From assembly GCF_002575655.3 (NCBI RefSeq), contig NC_053039.3:378239633-378303632 (forward strand): a stretch of DNA of 64,000 bases. The letters run 5' to 3'. Positions within the stretch are counted from its first letter, which is position 1. Every line of letters starts with the position of its first letter. The notes under the pieces are model-generated. The model was given only the letters and a program-made list of their open reading frames with translations, was not told the origin of the DNA and made no database searches. The translations under genes and the position numbers were made by a program. The DNA is from Aegilops tauschii subsp. strangulata. Taxonomy: Eukaryota > Streptophyta > Magnoliopsida > Poales > Poaceae. Positions 46,803-57,595 of the stretch are shown piece by piece.

Positions 46803-47893
46803 TTCTTAGCACTCCGATTGCTCCTCTTACCGATGTTGAATTCTGTGAAATTAATGCTGCTTTGTTGAATCTTGTCATGAAAGATCAATTCGTCGGCCTT
46901 CCTAGTGAAGATGCCGCTACCCATCTAAATAGCTTTGTTGGTTTGTGTGATATGCAAAAGAAGAAAGATGTGGACAATGATATTGTTAAATTGAAGCTAT
47001 TTCCTTTTTCTCTTAGAGATCGTGCTAAAGCTTGGTTTTCGTCTTTGCCTAAAAATAGTATTGATTCATGGAATAAATGCAAAGATGCTTTTATCTCTAA
47101 GTATTTTCTTCTCGCTAAAATCATCTCTCTTAGAAACGATATCATGAATTTTAAGCAACTTGATCATGAACATGTTGCACAAGCTTGGGAGAGGATGAAA
47201 TTAATGATACGTAATTGCCCTACACATGGTTTGAACCTTTGGATGATTATACAAAAAAATTATGCCGGATTGAATTTTTCTTCTAGAAATCTTTTAGATT
47301 CGGCCGCGGGAGGCACTTTTATGGAAATCACTTTAGGAGAAGCTACTAAACTCCTAGATAATATTATGGTTAATTATTCTCAATGGCACACCGAAAGATC
47401 TACTAATAAAAAAGTGCATGTGATAGAAGAAATTAATGTTTTGAGTGGAAAGATGGATGAACTTATGAAATTATTTGCTACTAAAAGTGTTTCTTCTGAT
47501 CCTAATGATATGCCTTTGTCTACTTTGATTGAGAATAATAATGAATCTATGGATGTGAATTTTGTTGGTAGGAATAATTTTGGTAACAACGCGTATAGAG
47601 GAAACTTTAATCCTAGGCCGTTCCCTAGTAATTCCTCTAATAATTATGGTAATTCCTACAGCAATTCTTATGGAAATTTTAATAAGATGCCCTCTGAATT
47701 TGAGACTAGTGTTAAGGAGTTTATGAATTCACAAAATAATTTCAATGCTTTGCTTGAAGAAAAATTGCTTAAGGTTGATGAATTGGCTAGGAACGTTGAT
47801 AGAATTTCTCTTGATGTTGATTCTTTGAAACTTAGATCTATTCCACCTAAGCGTGGTATCAATGAGTCTCTCAAATCCAAGAATTTCCATTGA
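46803..47893 (+). CDS. Gag of E, main part
   Basis: The open frame continues to a TGA at 47891-47893. The first methionine after the inserted LTR is at 46862 (MLNLVMKDQFVGL), within the duplicated segment. The Gag domain is VKLKLFPFSLRDRAKAWFSS and SWNKCKDAFISKYF, about residues 41-90 of the 343-residue reading. An N-rich tract (NRNNFGNN, SSNNYGNSYSN) and a helical C-terminal part (EEKLLKVDELARNVDRISLD) follow. No CCHC zinc knuckle was seen. Gag would build the particle and could supply it to related elements. Apart from the LTR insertion the frame is open, so decay is slight. A shortened protein starting at 46862 is possible only if a transcript begins in or passes Q. Confidence 0.8.
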
Positions 47894-47918
47894 TGAGTGC
47901 AAATAAAGAACCGCTAGG

Positions 47919-48827
47919 ATGCGTGCTAAGAAAGATTGCTTTGTGAAAGCGTGTTCTTCTAGCTTCTATGAAAATAAAGATGAAGATCTAAAAGTTATTG
48001 ATGTGTCTCCTATTAAATATTTGTTTTGCAATATGAATCTTGATAATGATGGGACTGGAGATGAGTCACCTTTACCTAGAAGGCGTCCCAAAAATTCGGA
48101 GTTTTTAGATCTTGATGTAAAAATTGGTAAAAGTGGGATTGAAGAGGTCAAAACTTTAGATATTAATGAACCCACTATTTTGGATTTCAAGGAATTTAAT
48201 TATGATAATTGCTCTTTGATAGATTGTATTTCCTTGTTGCAATCCGTGCTAAATTCTCCTCATGCTTATAGTCAAAATAAAGCTTTTACTAAACATATCG
48301 TTGATGCTTTAATGCAATCTTATGAAGAAAAATTTGAGTTGGAAGTTTCTATCCCTAGAAAACTTTATGATGAGTGGGAACCTACTATTAAAATTAGAAT
48401 TAAAGATCATGAATTCTATGCTTTGTGTGATTTGGGTGCTAGTGTTTCCACGATTCCAAAAACCTTGTGTGATTTGCTAGGATTCCGTGAATTTGATGAT
48501 TGTTCTTTAAACTTGCACCTTGCTGATTCCACTATTAAGAAACCTATGGTAAGAATTAATGATGTTCTTATTGTTGCAAATAGGAACTATGTGCCCGTAG
48601 ATTTCATTGTTCTTGACATAGATTGCAATCCTTCATGTCCTATTATTCTTGGTAGACCTTTCGTTAGAACGATTGGTGCAATTGTTGATATGAAGGAAGG
48701 GAATATTAGATTCCAATTTCCATTAAGGAAAGGTATGGAACACTTTCGTAGAAATAAAATAAAATTACCATATGAATCTATTATGAGAGCTACTTATGGA
48801 TTGCATACCAAAGATGGCAATACCTAG
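47919..48827 (+). CDS. Aspartic protease ORF of E
   Basis: 302 residues, open, in a different frame from gag and starting 26 bp after the gag stop. Active site CDLGASVSTIP (D171, the DLGAS variant of DTGAS). The second conserved block is VDFIVLDIDC, then IILGRPF (243-248). The N-terminal 160 residues are acidic and not recognised. The ORF ends soon after the protease fold; where RT should follow, the sequence is noncoding. A Gag plus protease element could make and mature particles but not copy itself. The gag/protease frame change may be natural or a mutation. Confidence 0.85.
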   Translation: MRAKKDCFVKACSSSFYENKDEDLKVIDVSPIKYLFCNMNLDNDGTGDESPLPRRRPKNSEFLDLDVKIGKSGIEEVKTLDINEPTILDFKEFNYDNCSLIDCISLLQSVLNSPHAYSQNKAFTKHIVDALMQSYEEKFELEVSIPRKLYDEWEPTIKIRIKDHEFYALCDLGASVSTIPKTLCDLLGFREFDDCSLNLHLADSTIKKPMVRINDVLIVANRNYVPVDFIVLDIDCNPSCPIILGRPFVRTIGAIVDMKEGNIRFQFPLRKGMEHFRRNKIKLPYESIMRATYGLHTKDGNT

Positions 48828-51294
48828 ATCTATCCTTGTTTTTATGCCTAGCTAGGGGCGTTAAACGATAGCGCTTGTTGGGAGGCAACCCAATTTTATT
48901 TTAGTTTTTTTTTGCTTTTTGCTTCTGTTTAGGAATAAATATTTGATCTAGCCTCTGGTTAGATTTGTTTTTATGTTTTAATTAGTGTTTGTGCCAAGTT
49001 AAACCTATAGGATCTTCTTGGATGACAGTTATTTGATCTTGCTGAAAATTCCAGAAACTTTCTGTTCATGAAAACAATTGTTTAAAATCACCAGATCGTG
49101 ATAAAATACTGATTCCAATTGCAGTAGATCACTAAACAAATTTTCTAGGTCGTCCTATTTTGGTAGATTTTTTTGAGTTCCATAAGTTTGCGTTAGTTAC
49201 AGATTACTACAGACTGTTCTGTTTTTGACAGATTCTGTTTTTCGTGTGTTGTTTGCTTATTTTGATGAATCTATGGCTAGTAAAAGAGTTTATAAACCAT
49301 AGAGAAGTTGGAATACAGTAGGTTTAACACCAATATAAATAAAGAATGAGTTCAATACAGTACCTTGAAGTGGTGTTTTGTTTTCTTTCGCTAACGGAGC
49401 TCACGAGATTTTCTGTTGAGTTTTGTGTTGTGAAGTTTTCAAGTTTTGGGTAAAGATTTGATGGATTATGGCACAAGGAGTGGCAAGAGCCTAAGCTTAT
49501 ATCTTTTAGAGCACGGTGGTGGATTTGTTTTATAGGAACTTTTGTTCTCTCATGCTTCACTTATATTATTTTGAGAGTCCTACAAAACAGCATGGTAATT
49601 TGCTTTAATTATAAAAATTGGTCCTAATATGATAGGCATCCAAGATTAGTAAAAAAGAATTCTTATGAGTGTGTTGAATACTATGAGAAGTTTGATGCTT
49701 GATAATTGTTTTGAGATATGAAGATGGTGATATTAGAGTCATGCTAGTTGAGTGGTTATGAATTTGAGAAATAATTGTGTTAAAGTTTGTGATTCCCGTA
49801 GCATGCATGTATGGTGAACCGTTATGTGATGAAGTCGGAGCATGATTTATTTATTCATTGTCTTCCTTATGAGTGGCGGTCGGGGACGAGCGATGGTCTT
49901 TTCCTACCAATCTATCCCCCTAGGAGCATGCGCGTAATACTTTGCTTTGATAACTTGTAGATTTTTGCAACAAGTATATGAGTTCTTTATGACTAATGTT
50001 GAGTACATGAATTATACGCACTCTCATCCTTCCACCATTGCTAGCCTCTCTAATACCGCGCACTTTTCCCCGGTATCATACACCCACCATATACCTTCCT
50101 CAAAACAGCCACCGAGATATATTGCCATGCAACTTACCACCGTTCCATTTACTATGACACGCTTCATCATTGTCATAATTGCTTTGTGTGATCATATAGT
50201 TGACATCGTATTTGTGGCAAAGCCACCGTTCATAATTTTCATACATGTCAATCTTGATTCATTGCATATCTCGGTACACCGCCGGAGGCATTCACATAGA
50301 GTCATATTTTGTTCTAAGTATTGAGTTGTAATTCTTGAGTTGTAAGTAAATAAAAGTGTGATGATCATCATTATTAGAGCATTGTCCCAAGTGAGGAAAG
50401 GATGATGGAGACTATGATTCCCCCACAAGTCGGGATGAGACTTCGGACGAGAAAAAGGCCATAAAAAAGAGAAGGCCCAAAAAAAGGACAAAATGAGGGA
50501 AAAGAGAGAAGGGACAATGCTACTATCCTTTTTCCACACTTGTGCTTCAAAGTAGCACCATGATCTTCATGATAGAGAGTCTCCTATGATATCACTTTCA
50601 TATACTAGTTGGAATTTTTCATTATAGAACTTGGCTTGTATATTCCAATGATGGGCTTCCTCAAAATGCCCTAGGTCTTCATGAGCAAGCGAGTTGGATG
50701 CACGCCCACTTAGTTTCTTTTGTTGAGCTTTCATATACTTATAGCTCTAGTGCATCCGTTGCATGGCAATCCCTACTCACTCGCAGTGATATCTATTAAT
50801 GGGCATCTCCATAGCCCGTTGATACGCCTAGTTGATGTGAGACTATCTTCTCCTTCTTTTTTTCTCCACAACCACCATTCTATTCCACATATAGTGCTAT
50901 GTCCATGGCTCACGCTCATGTATTGCGTGAAGATTGAAAAAGTTTGAGAACACCAAAAGTATGAAACAATTGCTTGGCTTGTCATCGGGGTTGTGCATGA
51001 TTTAAATATTTTGTGTGGTGAAGATAGAGCATAGCCAGACTATATGATTTTGTAGGGATAACTTTCTTTGGCCATGTTATTTTGAGAAGACATAATTGCT
51101 TAGTTAGTATGCTTGAAGTATTATTATTTTTATGTCAATATTAGACATTTACCTTGAATCTTTCGGATCTGAATATTCATACCACAAATAAGAGAATTAC
51201 ATTGAAAATTATGCTAAGTAGCATTCCACATCAAAAATTCTGTTTTTATCATTTACCTACTCGAGGATGAGCGGGAATTAAGCTTGGGGATGCT
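48828..51294 (+). mobile_element. Noncoding 3' internal region and purine tract of E
   Basis: 2.4 kb without credible genes. Begins with ttgttgggaggcaacccaa (48876-48894), like the hairpin in element A, and contains a stretch similar to A near 49040-49250. Ends ggaattaagcttggggatgct (51274-51294), the purine tract adjoining the 3' LTR. Confidence 0.75.
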
Positions 51295-52884
51295 TGATAC
51301 GTCTCCAACGTATCTATAATTTTTTATTGTTCCATGCTATATTATATTCTGTTTTGGATGTTTAATGGGCTTTATTATACACTTTTATATTATTTTTGGG
51401 ACTAACCTATTAACCGGAGGCCCAGCCCAAATTGCTGTTTTTTTGCCTATTTCAGTGTTTCGCAGAAAAAGAATATCAAACGGAGTCCAAACGGAATGAA
51501 ACCTTCGGGAACGTGATTTTCGAAACAAACGTGATCCAGAGGACTTGGAGTCTACGTAAAGCAATCAACGAGGAAGGCACGAGGTAGGGGGGCGCGCCCA
51601 CCTCCCCCAGGCGCGCCCTCCACCCTCGTGGGCCCCTCGTTGCTCCACCGACGTACTTCTTCCTCCTATATATACCTACGTACCCCCAAACCATCAGAAA
51701 CGGAGCAAAAACCCTATTTCCACCGCCGCAACCTTCTGTACCCGTGAGATCCCATCTTGGGGCCTTTTCTGACGCTCCGCCGGAGGGGGCAATGATCACG
51801 GAGGGCTTCTACATCAACACCATAGCCTCTCCGATGATGTGTGAGTAGTTTAATTCAGACCTTCGGGTCCATAGTTATTAGCTAGATGGCTTCCTCTCTC
51901 ACTTTGGACCTCAATACAAAGTTCTCCTCGATCTTCTTGGAGATCTATTTGATGTAATCTTCTTTTGCGGTGTGTTTGTCGAGATCCGATGAATTGTGGG
52001 TTTATGATCAAGTTTATCTATGAACAATATTTGAATCTCCTCTGAATTCTTTTATGTATGATTGGTTATCTTTGCAAGTCTCTTCGAATTATCAGTTTGG
52101 TTTGGCCTACTAGATTGATCTTTCTTGCAATGGGAGAAGTGCTTAGCTTTGGGTTCAATCTTGCGGTGTCCTTTCCCAGTGACAGCAGGGGCAACAAGGC
52201 ACGTATTGTATTGTTGCCATCGAGGATAAAAAGATGGGGTTTATATCATATTGCATGAGTTTATCCCTCTACATCATGTCATCTTGCTTAAAGCATTACT
52301 CTGTTCTTATGAACTTAATACTCTAGATGCATGCTGGATAGCGGTCGATGTGTGGAGTAATAGTAGTAGATGCAGAATCGTTTCGGTCTACTTATCGTGG
52401 ACGTGATGCCTATATAGATGATCATACCTAGATATTCTCATAACTATGCTCAATTCTATCAATTGCTCGACAGTAATTCGTTTACCCACCGTAATACTTA
52501 TGATATCTTGAGAGAAGCCACTAGTGAAACCTATGGCCCCCGGGTCTATTTTCCATCATATTAATCTTCCAACACTTAGCTATTTCTCTTGCCGTTTATT
52601 TTACTTTCGATCTTTATTACTCTTTATCATAAAAATACCAAAAATATTATCTTATCATATCTATCAGATCTCACTCTCGTAAGTTACCGTGAAGGGATTG
52701 ACAACCCCTTTATCGCGTTGGTTGCGAGGTTCTTATTTGTTTGTGTAGGTGCGTGGGACTCGCGCATGGCCTCCTACTGGATTGATACCTTGGTTCTCAA
52801 AAACTGAGGGAAATACTTACGCTACTTTATTGCATCACCCTTTCCTCTTCAAGGGAAAACCAACACAGTGCTCAAGAGGTAGAA
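51295..52884 (+). repeat. 3' LTR of E
   Basis: 1590 bp, starts tgatacgtctccaacgtatc. Intact TATA-like ctatatatac at 51666-51675. Followed by atagt (52885-52889). Confidence 0.95.
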
Positions 52885-52889
52885 ATAGT

Positions 52890-53975
52890 CTCCCCAACAC
52901 TCAACTCTCTCTCATAGGATTGGATTTGGTGGAAAGATGATTTGAGTGGAAAGCAACTTGGGGAAGGCTAGAGATCAAGATTTATGTGGTTGGAATGGTA
53001 TATCTTGACCTCAACACAAGTGTAGGTGGTTCTCTCTCAGAAAATGTATGTTGGAAGTGTAGGCATATTCTGATGGCTCTCTCCATGAATGAAGAGTGGG
53101 TGGAGGGGTATATATAGCCTCCACACAAAATCTAACCGTTACACACAAATCACCAAACTCGGTGGGACCGAATTATAAAACTCGGTCGGACCGATTTGGT
53201 TCAAAATGTGAACGTTAGGATTGTCGGTGGGACCGACATGTCAACTCGGTGGGACCGATGTCGTTAGGGTTAGGGCATAACGTAATCTCGGTGAGACCGA
53301 TTACACAAACTCGGTGGGACCGATTTTGGTAATACACAAACAGAGAGTTGGTCAGGCCAACTCGGTGGGACCGATTTGCTCATCTCGGTTAGACCGAAAC
53401 GTTACGAAGGGGAAACAGAGAGTTTGCATTACAGTCTTGGTGGGACCGATCGCTCATCTCGGTTGGACCGAAACGTTACGAAGGGAAACAGAGAGGTTGC
53501 AATCCCATCTCGGTGAGAACGAGATCCCTATCGGTGAGACCGAAGTGACTAGGGTTTGTGGCAGTGGCTATGACAAGTGAACTCGGTGGCGCCGGATAGA
53601 AGATTTTGGTGGGGCCGAGTTTGACTTTTGGTTTGGACATATGTGGATATGAGAAAGTAGTTGAGGGTTTTTGGAGCATATCACTAAGCATTTTGAGCAA
53701 GAAACTCATTAAGCAACACCTCACCCCCTTTTAATAGTATTGGCTTTTCCTATGGACTCAATGTGATCTTGGATTACTAAAAGTAAAATGTAGAGTCTTG
53801 TGCTTTGAGCTTGAGCCAATCTTTTGTCCTTAGCATTTTGAGGGGTCCACATTCCTAATCCATGCCATGCCAATCATTGAGCTTTCCTGAAATATTTATC
53901 TTAAGATAGCATTAGCTCAATGAGCTATATGTTGTTAGGAATTACCAAAACCACCCAGGGATAGTTGCACTTTCA
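52890..53975 (-). repeat. Right piece of solo LTR D with palindromic array
   Basis: About 1.1 kb. Holds about 17 copies of ctcggtgggaccga and variants between 53157 and 53610 (imperfect palindrome tcggt/accga). A TATA-like sequence (tatatata) is at about 53110-53117. No gene. Confidence 0.8.
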
Positions 53976-53980
53976 GGCAG

Positions 53981-54383
53981 CCGCACCCTTCCCCTGGCGC
54001 AGCCCTTCCCCCCTCCAACTCCTCCTCCTCCGTAGTGCTTGGCGAAGCCCTGCCGGAGAACCGCAAGCTCCACCACCACGCCGTCGTGCTGCCGGAGCTC
54101 TCCCTCAACTTCTCCTCCCCCCTTGCTGGATCTAGAGGGAGGAGACGTCCCCGGGCTGTACGTGTGTTGAACGCGGAGGTGCCGTCCGTTCGGCGCTTGG
54201 ATCGGATCTTCCGCGATTTGAATCGCTGCGAGTACGACTCCATCAACCGCGTTCTTGTAACACTTCCGCTTAGCGATCTTCAAGGGTATGAAGATGCACT
54301 CCCTCTCTCTCGTTGCTAGCATCTCCTAGATTGATCTTGGTGACACGTAGATTTTTTTTTAATTATTACTACGTTCCCCGACA
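53981..54383 (+). repeat. Angela G 5' LTR, last part
   Basis: R and U5 end of the BARE1/Angela LTR, with ctagcatctcctagattgat and the end tacgttccccgaca. Confidence 0.9.
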
Positions 54384-54647
54384 ATGGCATCATGAGCTAG
54401 GTATATGCGTAGATTCTATGCACGAGTAGAACACAAGTAGTTGTGGGCGATGATTTGTTCAATTTGCTTACAGTTACTAGTCCTATCTTGATTCGGCGGC
54501 ATTGTGGGATGAAGCGGCCCGGACCGACCTTACACGTACGCTTACGTGAGACAGGTTCCACCGACTCACATGCACTTGTTGCATAAGGTGGCTAGCGGGT
54601 GTCTGTCTCTCCCACTTTAGTCGGATCGGATTCGATGAAGAGGGTCC
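54384..54647 (+). mobile_element. Angela G primer site and leader
   Basis: tggcatcatgagc at 54385-54397 is the initiator tRNA-Met primer site region (consensus tggtatcagagc, imperfect here). It is followed by the conserved BARE1/Angela leader (cttacgtgagacaggttcc and onward). Cut at 54647 by CACTA O. Confidence 0.85.
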
Positions 54648-56289
54648 CACTACTAGGGAAAACCTTATACACAGAATCTTACTAGCAGCGCGGCATAAAA
54701 ACAGACGCTACTGCTACTTAGCAGTAGCGCGCTTCGAAAGAGCACGCTACTAATACACAGTTAGTAGTAGCGCGCTATAGGAAAAGAGCACTACTGCTAC
54801 AATTGTCAGGGCATCGCCCCCAAACCATTTGTTGTAGTAGCGCATTTCCAAAAGAAGCGCTACTGCTAAAGTTCTTAGCAGTAGCGCTTTTCCCCGACAA
54901 TCGCTACTGCTAAAGTTCCCACGCCTAAGTTTAGTCCCATACTGCTAAGCGAACAGGGTGTTTACCACCTTAAATACGTTATTTCTCAAACCAACACAAG
55001 CAGTTGGTCTTCAGTGAACTCTATGTGTAGGATTTGTGGCCGCAATAGGAATCTTCCCCGGTTCTTAAGAACCGGTGAAGATTCCTATTGACAATTTAGA
55101 TTCTACACAAAAAGATCATTAATGACTAATGTATTTTTGATTTTTTACATGCTTAGCCTTAGCAGTAGCGCGTTTTCAGAATGCGCTACTACTATGGATT
55201 TTAGCAGTAGCGTGTTTTACTATCCCACGCTACTGCTAAGTTCAATGTGTATACGCGCCCCCAACCGGCCGCCCCCCCCCCCCCCACTCTCCCTCTCCAC
55301 TCTCACTCCCCCGCACCCCCCATCGTCCGCCGCCGCCGCCATTCCCTGACAAGCTCTCGTCGCCCGCCGCCGCCGTCGCTCTTGCTCCTCCTCCACTGAG
55401 GTAGTTCCTCCTCCCTACCGCGCCCCTCCCTCCAACTCCGGCCACCCCCTCCTCCGGCCGCCCCCTCCTCCCTCCTTCTCCGGCCGCCCCCTCCTCCCCC
55501 TCCCTCCTCCGGCCTCCTCCTCCTCCCCCCTCCACTCCTCCTTCGGCCGCCCCCTCCTCCCTCCTCCTCCGGCCGCCCCCTCCTCCCTCCTCCTCCCTCC
55601 TCCTCCTCCTCCTCTTCCCTCCTCCCTCCAGCTCTCTGTTTTTAGTACCCAAGTTCTACTCCGTTTTTAGTAAGAAAATTAATTATTTTTATTTATAGTA
55701 AGTGCTTAGTTGAACTAGTTGAATTAATAGAACTATTTTATTTTTAGTAAGAAAATTTAGGTATATGATATTTGATGATCTAATTAAATTTTTACTATAG
55801 AACTAGTTTATTTTTAGTAAGTGCTTAGTTGAACTAGTTGAATTAATAGAACTAGTTGAATTTATGTCATTATCACTTTGTCATCAAAGAATGCTATATG
55901 AGATTTGATAATCTAATTAAAATTTTACTCGGTGGAATATGCAGGCTTTGTAGAGTCGTGTCTCCTTGGAGTGATCGTCATCTGAGCTACCTCTACTTCC
56001 TCTACACCCGAGTCGGTGAGCTAAAAGTCCACCTCCTCTTTATCCACTCCTCGGTGTGTTGAATAGAGTAGAACTAGGGTATTTAGTCGGTGAGCTCATG
56101 TGAAAATGCTTATGATAATTGATCCCGATGGAATTGCAAGTTTAAGCATGAACATCTTTGTATCGCTGGGAAAATCCAAGTGGCCTATGTTTTACGGAGT
56201 GTTGATTCATTTCCGTTCCGGCAAATTTCAGGCACTCGATATGTCCTATTTTAGCAAAGGTCATGCCGGATTTTTTCGTGAATTTCAGC
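54648..56289 (+). mobile_element. CACTA element O, left part
   Basis: Begins cactactagggaaaacc, a CACTA terminus, inserted in the leader of G. The subterminal region (54680-55240) has many tagcagtagcgc motifs in both orientations. A C/T-rich block (55258-55640) and an AT-rich stretch with ttagtaagtgcttagttgaa repeats (55650-55860) follow, probably leader and intron. The piece 56104-56289 has an ORF (MLMIIDPDGIASLSMNIF) that may be part of the CACTA gene. No transposase core is present. The right end is lost at the junction with Sirevirus N near 56290. Confidence 0.75.
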
Positions 56290-57595
56290 CGCAATAGTAC
56301 CGCTTCCAAGAGCGGTAGTAAAAAATTACAGCTCCCACGAGCGGTAGTACCACTGCAGCTTTTATAAGGACACCAAAATGGACACAACTTTTGCAAACGG
56401 ACTCCGAATTCAACAAAACCACGTTTGTTGGAAAGCTAGAGACAAGGGCTAACACAATCTTGATAGAAATAACAATAAGAAGAAAATTAGAAAAGGCCCA
56501 TAAGAAAATGGTGAGAACCCTTCCTCGAATAAGACCGGTAAAACCTGCAACACCGAAAACGCAATAGAAGAAGCATGTGAACTCCGTTTTCAATGAACTC
56601 AAGCTTGTCACCAAGATGACCATGAGCTATAAGACTCACAAATAGAACCAAACAAGAACCAAGAAAGATGATGCAAGGATGCAATGGTCTGAGCTCTCTA
56701 CGAACGATACGATCAAGCTACCAACTTGAGAGCCCCCCTTGATAGTACGGCAAACGATCCTATAACCCGGTCTCCCAACTACCACCATGAGACCGGTAAA
56801 ATAGAAACCTATCAAGGGCAAACCTTTGCCTTGCACATGATCCACTTGAACTAGATGATGACGATCTTTTCCTCCTCAAGATGGACCACCTTTCTTGATT
56901 GCGTTGGGTCGATGGAGACTAGATGATTGCTCCCCCATACTCCACTATGGGTGAGCCACTCTTTAGCACATCTTCACAAGTCCATTGACACCACAATGGA
57001 TGGCAAGCTTCAAGCACTTGATCTCTTCGTGATGCTACACTTGAACTTGCACACGACAATCTTGATGACGATCACCACTTGATGTCATCCTTTCCATGGG
57101 TTGTATAATATCTTCCTCTTGACGCAAGCCCATGGACACGTACCTAACCCCACAAAGAACTCTCACATAGACCATGGGTTAGTACACAAAGTGCAATGGA
57201 CAATGCTTACCATACCATGGGATCACTTGATCCCTCTCGGTACATCTTCTACCCTTTGTGAGCTGATCAACATGATTCACTCTTGACTTAGTCTTGATCA
57301 ACCTTGAATTTTTCCAACTCTCTTCATTTGGATGATGTCTTGATGGTAAACATGAATGATCACACAATCTTCTTCTTCAAGACATGCTTGCAATAAGCTC
57401 AACACTCACATGACCAATCTTTATATAATTCCTTAATAGCACCTTTGTCAACTCATAAACTCCTTGAAACCAACACATGGACTTCAAGAAATGCCTATGG
57501 ACAAATCCTTCAAATATAACTCAATGCAAACATTAGTCCATACAGAATGTCATCAATTACCAAAACCACACATGGGGGCACCGCATGTCCTTTCA
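56290..57595 (-). repeat. LTR of Sirevirus-type element N, truncated
   Basis: On the minus strand begins tgaaaggacatgcggtgcc (57595 downwards) and contains agcggtagtaccgc-like blocks at its far end (56292-56350). The expected ...ca terminus is absent, because it is fused to CACTA O near 56290. The purine tract at 57596-57604 (minus ggggggagat-like) shows that this is the 3' LTR. No gene. Confidence 0.7.

Larger units (their letters stand above)
39186..52884 (+). mobile_element. Athila-type element E encoding only Gag and protease
   Basis: 5' LTR 39186-44624 (split by solo LTR F), two primer sites, gag (split by an Angela LTR fragment), protease ORF, 2.4 kb noncoding, purine tract, 3' LTR 51295-52884. 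The 5-bp duplication atagt is at 39181-39185 and 52885-52889. Net LTRs are 1587 and 1590 bp and very similar. No RT, RNase H or integrase motif exists between the protease and the 3' LTR, so E is non-autonomous for pol. Inserted in D. Its LTR type (tgatacgtctccaacgtatc) is among the most common in Triticeae. Confidence 0.95.
35844..53975 (-). mobile_element. Solo LTR D (Sirevirus-like), interrupted by P and E
   Basis: Outer ends on the minus strand are tgaaagtgcaactatccc and ...tttcgatcctaca, flanked by the duplication ggcag (35839-35843 and 53976-53980). The three pieces 35844-35883, 38646-39185 and 52890-53975 join to about 1.67 kb. No internal region or second LTR exists, so it is a solo LTR left by LTR-LTR recombination. 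The start resembles the LTR of Sirevirus N (minus strand tgaaagg... with ggttttggtaatt). It lies in the LTR of Angela G. Confidence 0.85.
34514..54647 (+). mobile_element. BARE1/Angela-type Copia element G (5' LTR and leader)
   Basis: The 5' LTR is 34514-35843 plus 53981-54383, split by solo LTR D. It begins tgttggaaatatgccctaga and ends acgttccccgaca. A leader of 264 bp follows, then CACTA O truncates the element, so no gag-pol is present in the window. Net LTR length is 1733 bp, the same as the LTR of Angela R at the right end. The bases before the LTR are tctgt (34509-34513), but the partner duplication is not in the window. Confidence 0.9.

Noticed and set aside
55242..55652. Glycine/arginine-rich minus-strand ORF
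   Set aside because: Translation of a CCTCCTCC-type low-complexity block in CACTA O.
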